Below are positions 23,729-32,558 of a DNA stretch of 56,696 nt, piece after piece; the first letter of the stretch is position 1, and every line of letters starts with the position of its first letter. The stretch is from NCBI GenBank assembly GCA_900315315.1, contig OMYT01000021.1:1-56696 (forward strand), written 5' to 3'. Under the pieces are notes generated by a model. The model saw only the letters and a program-made list of their open reading frames with translations, ran no database searches and was not told the origin of the DNA. Origin of the DNA: an uncultured Eubacteriales bacterium (GTDB lineage Bacteria; Bacillota; Clostridia; Christensenellales; Aristaeellaceae). The translations under genes and the position numbers were made by a program.

Positions 23729-24547
23729 ATGAAGATCTCTGATGCTTTTAAGAATGCCGGTCAGGTATATTTCGGGCACTTAGGCGCAGCGATGAAGTTC
23801 CTGGTGATTGAACTGTGCATGACGCTGGCAGCCCTTTCTCCGCTGCTGTTTCTGACGGCGGACGGGTGGATGAAATGGCTGGCGCTTCTGGTTATTCCGT
23901 TCTGGCTGATCCTGATGCTTTGGGCACGGGTGAATGCCGCGGGCGCCATGCGGGACGCGCTGAACGGCGGAAGCCTCTTCAGCGTGAAACTGGCGGATAC
24001 GACAGCGTATAAGGAAAAGTTCATTTACGGACTGAAACGCTGCATCATGCTGCTGCTGTGGGCGGCACCGCTGATTGCCAGCGTTGTGATTGCGCGGATC
24101 AATATGGCCGGGAAGACGGACGGATTGACCGTCCTTCGCGCGATCAAAAAATTCGGCGGCGGAGACCTGTCGACGGGTATGCTGTATCTGATCATTATCC
24201 TGATTGTATCAATTCTGATCTTTGCCTTTGGGTGTGCGTTCCACAGCGGAGACCGCCATGCCTTTGTGCGGGAAAACCCGAAGATGCTGAAAGGACACCG
24301 CGGAGGGGTCCTGCTGAGCTGGCTGTGCGCTTTGGTATCCATTATCCCGATGCTTATAGCGATCGCGGTGCTGGTGGTGCTCTTTATGCCGATCATTAAG
24401 GACCCATCCGGCTTTGTGACCGGGAAGATTGAAAAGCCCCCGATGAGCAAGTGCGCTATCATCGCGGGGATCGGGGGAGTGCTGACGCTTCCGTTCCTGC
24501 CGCTGCGGTCGCTGATTATCGCGGCATATGTGGATGGGATAAAATAA
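23729..24547 (+). CDS. Integral membrane protein of unknown function
   Basis: 272 residues with about six hydrophobic segments (for example LVIELCMTLAALSPLLFL, WLALLVIPFWLILMLW, LYLIIILIVSILIFAFGCAF and LIAIAVLVVLFMP). The cytosolic N-terminus ISDAFKNAGQVYFGHL resembles the start of proteins that modulate secretion or membrane lipid content, but I do not recognise the family. Start 23729 is preferred over 23723 because GGAGG lies eight bases before it and only two before 23723. A hairpin repeat begins at the first base after its stop. Confidence 0.75.
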   Translation: MKISDAFKNAGQVYFGHLGAAMKFLVIELCMTLAALSPLLFLTADGWMKWLALLVIPFWLILMLWARVNAAGAMRDALNGGSLFSVKLADTTAYKEKFIYGLKRCIMLLLWAAPLIASVVIARINMAGKTDGLTVLRAIKKFGGGDLSTGMLYLIIILIVSILIFAFGCAFHSGDRHAFVRENPKMLKGHRGGVLLSWLCALVSIIPMLIAIAVLVVLFMPIIKDPSGFVTGKIEKPPMSKCAIIAGIGGVLTLPFLPLRSLIIAAYVDGIK

Positions 24548-24582
24548 GGGGGCTTTCCGATCGCCCCCTTAGACCCCTTCGG
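24548..24582 (+). repeat. GCTTTCC hairpin repeat, short form (copy 7)
   Basis: GGGGGC, TTTCCGATC, GCCCCC, then TTAGACCCCTTCGG. It abuts the TAA of the membrane protein gene, so it may act as that gene's 3' structure. Confidence 0.9.
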
Positions 24583-24615
24583 CGCGACTTTTTAGTGAAG
24601 GGGTTGGAAGGAAAA

Positions 24616-24645
24616 GGAGACTTTCCGATCGCCCTGGATCTTCGG
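24616..24645 (+). repeat. GCTTTCC hairpin repeat, degenerate (copy 8)
   Basis: GGAGACTTTCCGATC, GCCCTGGATC, TTCGG. The outer stem is largely lost but loop and tail remain. Copies 7 and 8 fill the 137-base gap before the pseudouridine synthase gene. Confidence 0.75.
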
Positions 24646-24684
24646 ACTTCAGGTGTAAGAGGAAAAAAGGGGAGAAAAAAAGAA

Positions 24685-25398
24685 ATGAAGATGCGGCTGG
24701 ACCGGTGGCTAGCGACTTTGTCCCTTGGCAGCCGCAGCGAGGTCAAGGAATGGATCCGCGGCGGAAAGGCCGCGGTGAACGGGCGGATCATCTGGGATCC
24801 CGCCCTTTCTTTTGAAACAGAGGAAGACAGTCTCAGCCTGAACGGGAAAGACATTGACGGGCGGATGATGCGCCATGTGATGATGTACAAACCCGGAGGT
24901 CTGCTGACCGCCGCGCGGGACGCGAAGCAGCCGACTGTAATGGACTTGCTGCCGCCGGTATACCGGAGTATTGGGTGCATGCCGGTAGGCCGGCTGGATA
25001 AGGACACGACTGGCCTGCTGTTGCTGACCTGCGACGGGGAGTTGAACCATCGTCTGCTGAGTCCCGGGAGGCATGTGACAAAACGGTACCGGGCGCTGGT
25101 GAAGGGTGAGATGGGTGAAAAGGAAATCGAAGCTTTCAGGAGCGGCCTGGATCTCGGGGACTTCACCGCACAGCCGGCGGAACTGAAACTGCTTGGGCCT
25201 TCGCTTGCGGAGACAGTGATCACGGAAGGCAAGTTTCACCAGGTAAAGCGGATGTTCGCCGCGGTCGGGCATGAGGTGATTGCGCTGCACCGGAGCGCCT
25301 TCGGGCAGCTTGAATTGGATCCGGGGATGCAGGAAGGGCAGTGGAGAGAGCTGAGTGACGAAGAGGTTGGGCTTCTTCGTCGCTCAGTTGGGCTATAA
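24685..25398 (+). CDS. Pseudouridine synthase, RsuA family
   Basis: 237 residues: an N-terminal S4 RNA-binding domain (RLDRWLATLSLGSRSEVKEW) followed by the RsuA/RluE catalytic domain with the active-site Asp in GRLDKDTTGLLLLT, plus KRYRALVKGEM and EGKFHQVKRMFAAVGH. It should convert one uridine of 16S rRNA (U516 for RsuA) or 23S rRNA to pseudouridine. The ATG at 24685 gives a normal S4 N-terminus and follows GGGGAG; the frame stays open upstream through the repeats, but no start there is credible. Confidence 0.9.
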   Translation: MKMRLDRWLATLSLGSRSEVKEWIRGGKAAVNGRIIWDPALSFETEEDSLSLNGKDIDGRMMRHVMMYKPGGLLTAARDAKQPTVMDLLPPVYRSIGCMPVGRLDKDTTGLLLLTCDGELNHRLLSPGRHVTKRYRALVKGEMGEKEIEAFRSGLDLGDFTAQPAELKLLGPSLAETVITEGKFHQVKRMFAAVGHEVIALHRSAFGQLELDPGMQEGQWRELSDEEVGLLRRSVGL

Positions 25399-25400
25399 CC

Positions 25401-25433
25401 GGGGGCTTTCCGATTGTCCCCAGACCCCTTCGG
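25401..25433 (+). repeat. GCTTTCC hairpin repeat, short form (copy 9)
   Basis: GGGGGC with GTCCCC (one G-U pair), TTTCCGATT loop, CAGACCCCTTCGG tail. Starts two bases after the stop of the pseudouridine synthase. Confidence 0.85.
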
Positions 25434-25441
25434 TGAATGAT

Positions 25442-25476
25442 GCGAGGGCTTTCCGATCGCCCTCGCGCTCCTTCGG
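25442..25476 (+). repeat. GCTTTCC hairpin repeat, short form with a covarying stem (copy 10)
   Basis: GCGAGGGC (25442-25449), TTTCCGATC, GCCCTCGC (25459-25466), then GCTCCTTCGG. The stem has different sequence from most copies but eight perfect pairs. Confidence 0.9.
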
Positions 25477-25512
25477 ATTCGACAAGAAGAAAAGGAAAGC
25501 GGAGAACGATCA

Positions 25513-26112
25513 ATGAACGATCATTATTATACCCGGGAGCCGCAGAGTGAGAGCCGGCCGGTGGAATGCGAATACGTCTACCGGGGGGAACGGCTGCGCT
25601 TTATGACAGATGCGGGAGTTTTCTCAAAGGGAGAAGTGGATACCGGGACACAGCTTTTACTGGAAGCCCTGCCGGAGGAGATGAGCGGGGAGATCCTCGA
25701 TCTTGGCTGCGGCTGGGGCGTGATTGGCATTTCGATCGCAAAAAAGTGGCCGGAATGCCGCGTTACGATGGCGGACGTGAATCTGCGGGCATTGGAATTG
25801 AGCCGGGAGAACGCGAAAAAGAACCATGCGGAGGTTGAATGCGTCGAGAGCGACGGGATGGCGGCGCTTGCTGGCAGGACTTTTGATGCGGTGGTCACGA
25901 ATCCGCCGATCCGGGCCGGGAAACAGGTGATCTATCAGATGTTTACGGACGCCGCGAAGAGCCTGAAGCCCGGTGGTGTACTGTATCTGGTGATTCGCAA
26001 GCAGCAGGGCGCGGAAAGCTGTATGAAATATCTGAAAACGATCTATGGAGAAGTGGAGAAACTCGATAAGAGCGGAGGGTTCTGGGTGCTGCGGGCAGCT
26101 AAATCATTCTGA
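25513..26112 (+). CDS. RsmC-like class I methyltransferase
   Basis: 199 residues, S-adenosylmethionine-dependent. The AdoMet loop is LDLGCGWGVIG near 61-71, and the catalytic NPPIRAGK near 131 is the NPPFH-like motif of the RsmC/RlmG family that makes m2G in rRNA. Length matches the single-domain Firmicutes form, about half of E. coli RsmC. ATG at 25513. The stop is one base away from the convergent birA stop, with no terminator between. Confidence 0.87.
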   Translation: MNDHYYTREPQSESRPVECEYVYRGERLRFMTDAGVFSKGEVDTGTQLLLEALPEEMSGEILDLGCGWGVIGISIAKKWPECRVTMADVNLRALELSRENAKKNHAEVECVESDGMAALAGRTFDAVVTNPPIRAGKQVIYQMFTDAAKSLKPGGVLYLVIRKQQGAESCMKYLKTIYGEVEKLDKSGGFWVLRAAKSF

Positions 26113-26113
26113 A

Positions 26114-27082
26114 TTAAACCCGAATGCTGACTTCGCCGGAGGAGAGGTTTTTTTCGGTGCTGTCCGAGAAGCGGACCCGGAGGGAATAGTCCCGGTTCAG
26201 GCACAGGGCTTCGGCAGGTATGGGCTCCTTTCCGGGAGCGAGGACGGTGATCTTCTTTCCCGGGACAAAGGAGCGTTTTTTATATGCTTCAAAGAGAGCG
26301 TCCGAGAAGGGATCTTCCGCATAGTCCGAAAGCCTGTCCAGAACGAGGGCGGCAAGTCGGCTGCGCAGGTCCGGCAAGGACAGGCCATCGAAGGCGGCAC
26401 CGGCAATGTTCCGGATCTCCTCCGGGAAACCGCCTTCAGGGGTCCGCAGGTTGATCCCGATACCGACCACGACATAGCTTACCCGACCGGTTTCCAGATC
26501 CATGCCGGCCTCGGTCAGGATACCGCAGATCTTTTTCCTTTCCATGTATACATCGTTTACCCATTTGATGCCGGTCTCCCGGCCGGAGAGTTCCTCAACG
26601 GCTTCAGCGACCGCGACCGCCGCGCAGGAAGTCAGCCGCGGGGCATCCGCGGGGGACAGGTCCGGACGGAGCAGCAGGCTCAGATACAGGCCGCCGGCGG
26701 GAGGGGAGAAAAAACTGCGGCCGAGACGGCCGCGCCCGTCCGACTGCTCCACGGCGAGAACGGCGGAGCCCGCCGGGGCGTCCTCCGCGGCCATGGATTT
26801 CAGGATGGTGTTCGTGGAGGAAAGGACCGGGAAAACCTGCGGCCGGATATCCGGATGCCGTAAATACCGGCAGATTTCCTCTGCAGAGAGCACGTCGCTG
26901 CCGGAGAAAAGGCGGTAGCCCTGATTCGTGACTGCTTCGATTTCATACCCGTCCGCTTTCAGCTGCCGGATAGCTTTCCAGACGGCAGTGCGGCTGATGT
27001 GCAGATGCTCCGCCACAGAAGCACCGGAGACAAAATCATCCGGATGTGCCTGCAGGATCTGCAGAACCTGTTCTTTCGTCAT
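26114..27082 (-). CDS. birA: Bifunctional biotin-protein ligase and biotin operon repressor
   Basis: 322 residues. The N-terminal winged helix (MTKEQVLQILQAHPDDFVSG, then HISRTAVWKAIRQLKADGYEIE) binds DNA. The ligase domain keeps STNTILK, the biotinyl-AMP loop GRGRLGRSFFSP and KWVNDVY, followed by the C-terminal SH3-like domain. It attaches biotin to carboxylase subunits and represses biotin genes when biotin is sufficient. The start at 27082 overlaps the bioY stop by ATGA, so it is coupled to bioY. Its likely target lies directly upstream of bioY. Confidence 0.95.
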   Translation of the reverse strand: MTKEQVLQILQAHPDDFVSGASVAEHLHISRTAVWKAIRQLKADGYEIEAVTNQGYRLFSGSDVLSAEEICRYLRHPDIRPQVFPVLSSTNTILKSMAAEDAPAGSAVLAVEQSDGRGRLGRSFFSPPAGGLYLSLLLRPDLSPADAPRLTSCAAVAVAEAVEELSGRETGIKWVNDVYMERKKICGILTEAGMDLETGRVSYVVVGIGINLRTPEGGFPEEIRNIAGAAFDGLSLPDLRSRLAALVLDRLSDYAEDPFSDALFEAYKKRSFVPGKKITVLAPGKEPIPAEALCLNRDYSLRVRFSDSTEKNLSSGEVSIRV

Positions 27083-27630
27083 GCCGGGATCAGCTCCTTT
27101 GACACCGCGGGCCACAGGCGCCTGACTAGCGCCGCGGCGAGGACAATCTTAATTCCGTCCGGGATCAGGTAGGGAACGACGCACATGCCCAGCGCGCTGC
27201 CCAAGGTGACGGCATTGCCGCCCCGGGTATAGATAATCATGAACCAGGCTGTCCCGAAAGCATAGCACAGGAGGATGCCGAGGACCATGGAAAGAATCAG
27301 GACGGGGAAGGAGCGGCCGAAGCGTTTCACCGCCAGACCTACGGTAAGAGCGGTGAAGAGGAAGCCGACGATATAACCGCCGGTCACCCCCAGCAGGACC
27401 CCGACGCCGCCCCGGAAACCGGAGAAAACCGGAATCCCGACAGCACCCAGCAGAATAAAGCCGATTACGGACCACAGGCCCATTTTCAGGCCCAGCAGGG
27501 CCGTGACGAGACAGACGGCAAAGGTCTGCAGGGTGACGGGGATCGTCAGCGGAACTGAGATCCAGGAGCAGATGGTAATGAGAGCGATGCCGATGGCGAT
27601 GAGGGTGAGTTCTCTGACAGAGAGTTTCAT
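27079..27630 (-). CDS. bioY: Biotin transporter BioY (ECF S component)
   Basis: 183 residues, about six membrane segments, with the family features ISVPLTIPVTLQTFAV and GGVGVLLGVTGGYIVGF. It captures biotin for an energy-coupling-factor transporter; no EcfA/EcfT genes are in the window, so a shared module is probably used. ATG at 27630 has a GAGGAGG ribosome-binding site. Promoter and BirA operator are at 27664-27718. Confidence 0.96.
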   Translation of the reverse strand: MKLSVRELTLIAIGIALITICSWISVPLTIPVTLQTFAVCLVTALLGLKMGLWSVIGFILLGAVGIPVFSGFRGGVGVLLGVTGGYIVGFLFTALTVGLAVKRFGRSFPVLILSMVLGILLCYAFGTAWFMIIYTRGGNAVTLGSALGMCVVPYLIPDGIKIVLAAALVRRLWPAVSKELIPA

Positions 27631-27663
27631 GAAAATGAGCCTCCTCGTGTTTCAAACACAAGG

Positions 27664-27718
27664 AGAATAGCATTGTGAGAGTGAATTGTCAACCATAACA
27701 AGTGATTGTGGTTAACAA
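27664..27718 (-). promoter_or_regulatory. bioY-birA promoter overlapped by a BirA operator
   Basis: On the minus strand TTGACA (27692-27687), a 17-base spacer and TATTCT (27669-27664) form the promoter. TTGTCAACC (27686-27694) and GGTTAACAA (27710-27718) are inverted half-sites separated by exactly 15 bases, fitting the BirA consensus TTGTnAACC-N15-GGTTnACAA. One half-site covers the whole -35 box, so bound BirA would block RNA polymerase. Confidence 0.9.
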
Positions 27719-27724
27719 CAAAAA

Positions 27725-27822
27725 GGGGGCTTTCCGATCTTCCTAGGCTGCCGCCTGTTCTTCGCTGAAAACTGTCCACTGGACAATTTTCCGGGCGCTA
27801 CGAACCCCTTAAACCCCTTCGG
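27725..27822 (+). repeat. GCTTTCC hairpin repeat, long form (copy 11, tandem with copy 12)
   Basis: GGGGGCTTTCCGATC start. Middle stem GCCTG with CGGGC (one G-U pair). Inner hairpin AAAACTGTCC (27768-27777), ACT, GGACAATTTT (27781-27790). The tail is AAACCCCTTCGG. The inner stem sequence is almost wholly different from copy 6 but still pairs. Confidence 0.9.
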
Positions 27823-27840
27823 CAACAATACTTTTTTGAG

Positions 27841-27935
27841 AAGGGCTTTCCTGCCCTGGGCTGCTGCCCGTTCTTTGCGGAGAAAGAGCCACTGGCTCTT
27901 TCTCCGGGTGCTACGAACCTCTTAAACCTCTTCGG
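27841..27935 (+). repeat. GCTTTCC hairpin repeat, long form (copy 12)
   Basis: AAGGGCTTTCCTGCCC start, middle stem GCCCG with CGGGT (G-U), inner hairpin AGAAAGAGCC (27881-27890), ACT, GGCTCTTTCT (27894-27903), and the tail AAACCTCTTCGG. With copy 11 it makes up most of the 394-base gap between bioY and the esterase; both copies are followed by GCAACAATnCTTTTT. Confidence 0.9.
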
Positions 27936-27982
27936 CAACAATGCTTTTTATGAGAAGGCTTTTATTTCAGAGATGGTGCCTG

Positions 27983-27988
27983 TATAAT
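27983..27988 (+). promoter_or_regulatory. -10 box of the esterase gene
   Basis: TATAAT with TG directly before it, 37 bases before the start codon. The -35 (TTTTAT, 27960-27965) is poor, so this would rely on the -10 region. Confidence 0.4.
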
Positions 27989-28024
27989 GAACACACAGAA
28001 AACAGAAAAAGGACGGGAGAAAAA

Positions 28025-28993
28025 ATGGAAAAGACGCTGGGACAATGGCTGACGGATGAGCGGATTGCGAAAATCGCACCGGACGCGATCCGGGAATGGG
28101 ACCTGAGCAAGGAAGAAATGTGGAACAAGACCCTTACGCAGCTGCGGGAGGAGCACTTCGGCGGGGAGATCCGGGAAGGACTCGAACGACTGTATGCCGC
28201 GGCGGACAGCGGGGAGTGGTACTATCCGCTGTACAGCGAGGAAGAGTGCGCGACGGACGCGGCGAGGCAGGGCGTGAATCTGGTGTGGTTCCCGTCGGCG
28301 GAGGCGGGGGCGGATGAGCGACCCTTTATCCTGCTGGTGCCGGGCGGCGGGTTTGTGAACGTATGGAACCTGACGGAAGGCTGGCCGGTAGCGAACCAGT
28401 TCAACCGCCTGGGGTACCATGTATTCATCCTGACCTATCAGGTGGAGGGTGAAAAGGATCTGCTTGAGCATATCATGGAAGACTTTGCCCGGGGTCTTCG
28501 GCTGATCCGGGAAAACGCCAGGCGCTTCCATGTTCGCGCGGATGAATATATGACTTGCGGATTCTCCGCGGGAGGGTATCTGATCTGCCTGTGGAACACG
28601 GAAATGGGCTATCGGGCTTACGGTTTGCCAAAGCCGCGGGCGGCCTTCCCGGTCTATCCCGTGGTGACGCTGAAGCCGCCGGTTGCCTATGAAGGGATGA
28701 GCCCGGAGGAAGCGATGTGCCTGTACGGCTGCAGCCTTCAGGAGGCGATGAACTCTGCTTTCGAGATCCCGGAGCATGCGGAGGGGTTCCCGCCCACGGC
28801 GCTGTTTCTTGCAGCGGGGGATGACCTGGTGAATCCGGAAAACTCGAAGATGCTGGCCCGGACACTGGAAGGCCTGGGGATTCCGTGCCGGCTGGAGATC
28901 GGCCCGACAGGCGGGCACGGATTTGCAGACGGAACGGGGATGTGTATGGAAGGGTGGACAGAAAGAGCTGTTCGGTGGTTCGAACAGCTGTAA
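28025..28993 (+). CDS. Alpha/beta-hydrolase, esterase (BD-FAE/acetyl-esterase type)
   Basis: 322 residues, no signal peptide. The oxyanion-hole motif LLVPGGGFVNVWN near 103, the nucleophile elbow GFSAGGYL (Ser 181), an Asp in AAGDDLVNPENS and a His in GGHGFADG complete a catalytic triad. The architecture matches cytoplasmic carbohydrate esterases that remove acetyl or feruloyl groups from xylo-oligosaccharides, and the GH51 gene next to it (opposite strand) supports hemicellulose use. Exact substrate not determined. ATG at 28025 follows GGGAG. Confidence 0.82.
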   Translation: MEKTLGQWLTDERIAKIAPDAIREWDLSKEEMWNKTLTQLREEHFGGEIREGLERLYAAADSGEWYYPLYSEEECATDAARQGVNLVWFPSAEAGADERPFILLVPGGGFVNVWNLTEGWPVANQFNRLGYHVFILTYQVEGEKDLLEHIMEDFARGLRLIRENARRFHVRADEYMTCGFSAGGYLICLWNTEMGYRAYGLPKPRAAFPVYPVVTLKPPVAYEGMSPEEAMCLYGCSLQEAMNSAFEIPEHAEGFPPTALFLAAGDDLVNPENSKMLARTLEGLGIPCRLEIGPTGGHGFADGTGMCMEGWTERAVRWFEQL

Positions 28994-28997
28994 AAAA

Positions 28998-29034
28998 CCA
29001 GGAGGCTTTCCGGTCGCCCCCTGGATCCCTTCGG
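28998..29034 (+). repeat. GCTTTCC hairpin repeat, short form (copy 13)
   Basis: CCAGGAGGC, TTTCCGGTC, GCCCCCTGG (one mismatch), ATCCCTTCGG tail. It begins five bases after the esterase stop. Confidence 0.8.
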
Positions 29035-29053
29035 CGAAATTGCTTTTTTACAA

Positions 29054-29178
29054 CCAGGGGGGTTCCTGACCTTCCAACAAACCAGGGCTGCCGCCCGTTC
29101 TTCACTGAGAAAGAACCACTGGCTCTTTTTCCGAGCGTTACGAACCCACTGGCGCCTTTGCCCCCTGGACCTCTTCGG
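29054..29178 (+). repeat. GCTTTCC hairpin repeat, longest form with two CCACTGG elements (copy 14)
   Basis: Outer stem CCAGGGGG (29054-29061) with CCCCCTGG (29161-29168). Inside are AGAAAGAACC-ACT-GGCTCTTTTT and a second CCCACTGGCGCCTTTG half-element like the one in copy 1, so it looks like a composite of both inner types. Tail ACCTCTTCGG. It fills the gap before the GH51 stop. Confidence 0.8.
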
Positions 29179-29199
29179 TCTGCTCTTTTTATAAAGGGT

Positions 29200-30723
<1,524 letters not shown>

Positions 30724-30731
30724 CTATATTC

Positions 30732-30744
30732 ATTCAGAATTCAG
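30732..30744. repeat. AATTCAGAATT short repeat (copy A)
   Basis: ATTCAGAATTCAG, overlapping the stop codon of pncB (minus strand AAC TGA then ATTCTGAAT). Confidence 0.6.
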
Positions 30745-31949
30745 TTTATACCGACGTTTTTTTCGCGCTCGAGGCGGAAGGCGACGGAGTGTTTCAGGTA
30801 TTTGAGGTATTGCTCGTCCCGGCACATGGCTTTGTCGGGCGTGTCGGAGAGCTTGGCCACGGCGCGGCCGTTGACCGTCTGCAGCTTGATGACGATATTC
30901 AGGGGCTCCACGCAGGTATCATTTGAGCAGAAAGTGCCGATGCCGAAGGTGACCTTGATCCGGTCTTTAAAATGTTCATAGAGTTTCTGGGCCTTGTCAA
31001 AGTTCAGGCTGTCGGAGAAGAGCAGCGTCTTGCCTTTAACATAGGCGCCGTATTTTTCATAGTGGGCGATCATTTTTTCGCCCCATTCGAAGGGGTCTCC
31101 GCTGTCGTGGCGCACGCCGGAGAAGTTGTTCACCATAGCGCGGTTAAAGTCCAGAAGGAAGAGATCTGTCGTCACGGTATCGGTGAGAGCCGTTCCGTTA
31201 TCGCCGCGGTATTCATCGTACCAGTCTTCCATGGCGTAGTGGTTGGTATAGGCCAGTGGAATGGAGTCGATTCCCTGGTACATCTGGACAAATTCATGGG
31301 CATAGGTGCCGATGGGGATCAGATGGTACTTCATGGCCAGATACACGTTGGAGGTGCCGACGCAGCAGCCGGTTTCCTCGGCGAGACGGCGGACGACCAC
31401 ATCCTGCCATTCCCGGCTGAGGCGGCGGCGGCAACCAAACTCGGCAAATTTAAAGGTGTATTTGCCGGCCTGGAAGTCCCGTATTTTCTGATCAAGCTTT
31501 TCTTCCGCGGAGCGGCGCAGCTCCGTGTAGTCATATTTCATGCGGAAGTAGACCTCGTTTACGATCTCCAGGAGGTAGATCTCGAACTGCATGGCGGAGA
31601 AGAGCGGCCCGTGAACGACTATGATCAGCTCTCCATTGTCTTTCAGCTCGGTGGAGACATAATCCCGGATCGGGTGCCAGAGACGAAGAAACTCCACATA
31701 GTCATCCTTGATGAAGCGGATGGAGCGGAGATAGTCCAGTTCTTCCTTTCTGAACGTCAGGGTACAGAGATGGTCGATCTGCGCATTGATTTCCTCAAAC
31801 ATCTCCGGGGTGAAGACGATTCCCTCATTCCGGCAGCGGAAATAGTATTCTCCGCTCAGGTCCGTGTGCTTATGGAAGATGACCTGGTCCATGTTAAACT
31901 TGTACAGATCGGTATCCAGGAGGGAGAGAATGATGGGGTTCAGGATCAT
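30741..31949 (-). CDS. pncB: Nicotinate phosphoribosyltransferase
   Basis: Converts nicotinate and PRPP to nicotinate mononucleotide, first step of the Preiss-Handler route. 402 residues, close to the E. coli-type enzyme. Characteristic segments are LLDTDLYKFNMDQVIF at the N-terminus, GTSNVYLA, SGVRHDSGDPFEWG and GIGTFCSND. It lies 15 bases after nadD in an operon holding all three steps to NAD. ATG at 31949 follows GGAGG. Its stop lies in an AATTCAGAATT repeat. Confidence 0.93.
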   Translation of the reverse strand: MILNPIILSLLDTDLYKFNMDQVIFHKHTDLSGEYYFRCRNEGIVFTPEMFEEINAQIDHLCTLTFRKEELDYLRSIRFIKDDYVEFLRLWHPIRDYVSTELKDNGELIIVVHGPLFSAMQFEIYLLEIVNEVYFRMKYDYTELRRSAEEKLDQKIRDFQAGKYTFKFAEFGCRRRLSREWQDVVVRRLAEETGCCVGTSNVYLAMKYHLIPIGTYAHEFVQMYQGIDSIPLAYTNHYAMEDWYDEYRGDNGTALTDTVTTDLFLLDFNRAMVNNFSGVRHDSGDPFEWGEKMIAHYEKYGAYVKGKTLLFSDSLNFDKAQKLYEHFKDRIKVTFGIGTFCSNDTCVEPLNIVIKLQTVNGRAVAKLSDTPDKAMCRDEQYLKYLKHSVAFRLEREKNVGIN

Positions 31950-31964
31950 GGGGGCCTCCTTTTT

Positions 31965-32558
31965 TTACAGCATATTGAGGATTTCTTCGGGGACCATGCG
32001 GGCAAGGTCATCTCTCCGGCCTTCCCGCAGCGCTTTGCGGACTGCCGAGGAGGAGATGTTTTTCCAGTCGTCCGGGGTTTTGAGTACGGTGATACAATCT
32101 TTCAGATCCTTCAGGAACGGGTCTTCCTCTATGATCCGGCCGCAGGAATCTGTTCCGCGGGCAAGGCAGACGATGCCGAATTCCAGGATCAGATCAGGCA
32201 TGTATTTCCAGGTCGAAAGCTCCGGCAGCTTGTCAGAGCCCAGCAGCAGGGTGGGCGAGTATCCTTCCTCCCGCAGCGAGCAGAGGGTTACATAGGTCCG
32301 GGGCTGGGCCGGCTGAAGGAGTTCCCGGTTGGTGACATGCATCCAGGGACGCGTTTCTGCAAGCTTCCGCAGGAGAGCAAGCCGCTTTTCGCTGCTGAGG
32401 ACGCCGTCCTTCTGCTGATCATTCCGGATATAGTCAGAGCGGGAGGGGACGAAGATGACCCCTTCGCGGCCGGTTTCCCGGCATGCAAAGTCTGCCAGTT
32501 CCAGGTGCGCACAGGTCGGAGGATTGAAGGCGCCGAAGAAACTGAGGACATTTCTCAT
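31965..32558 (-). CDS. nadD: Nicotinate-nucleotide adenylyltransferase
   Basis: Adenylates nicotinate mononucleotide to deamido-NAD. 197 residues of the nucleotidyltransferase fold. The usual GxFNPPHxGH appears as GAFNPPTCAH: the first His of HxGH is Thr, the last His is kept. ISSSAVRKAL near 170 matches the ISSTxxR signature. The Thr variant is seen in some bacterial families, so activity is likely but the substitution deserves note. The start overlaps the nadE stop by four bases (ATGA). Confidence 0.85.
   Translation of the reverse strand: MRNVLSFFGAFNPPTCAHLELADFACRETGREGVIFVPSRSDYIRNDQQKDGVLSSEKRLALLRKLAETRPWMHVTNRELLQPAQPRTYVTLCSLREEGYSPTLLLGSDKLPELSTWKYMPDLILEFGIVCLARGTDSCGRIIEEDPFLKDLKDCITVLKTPDDWKNISSSAVRKALREGRRDDLARMVPEEILNML

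Noticed and set aside
24451-24684. Upstream in-frame extension of the pseudouridine synthase gene through two repeats
   Set aside because: The S4 domain normally starts at MKMRLDRW, and only the ATG at 24685 has a ribosome-binding site.
17714-29178. CRIS​PR-like array among the clustered repeats
   Set aside because: Spacing is irregular, repeats flank ordinary genes, there are no unique spacers of constant length and no cas genes.
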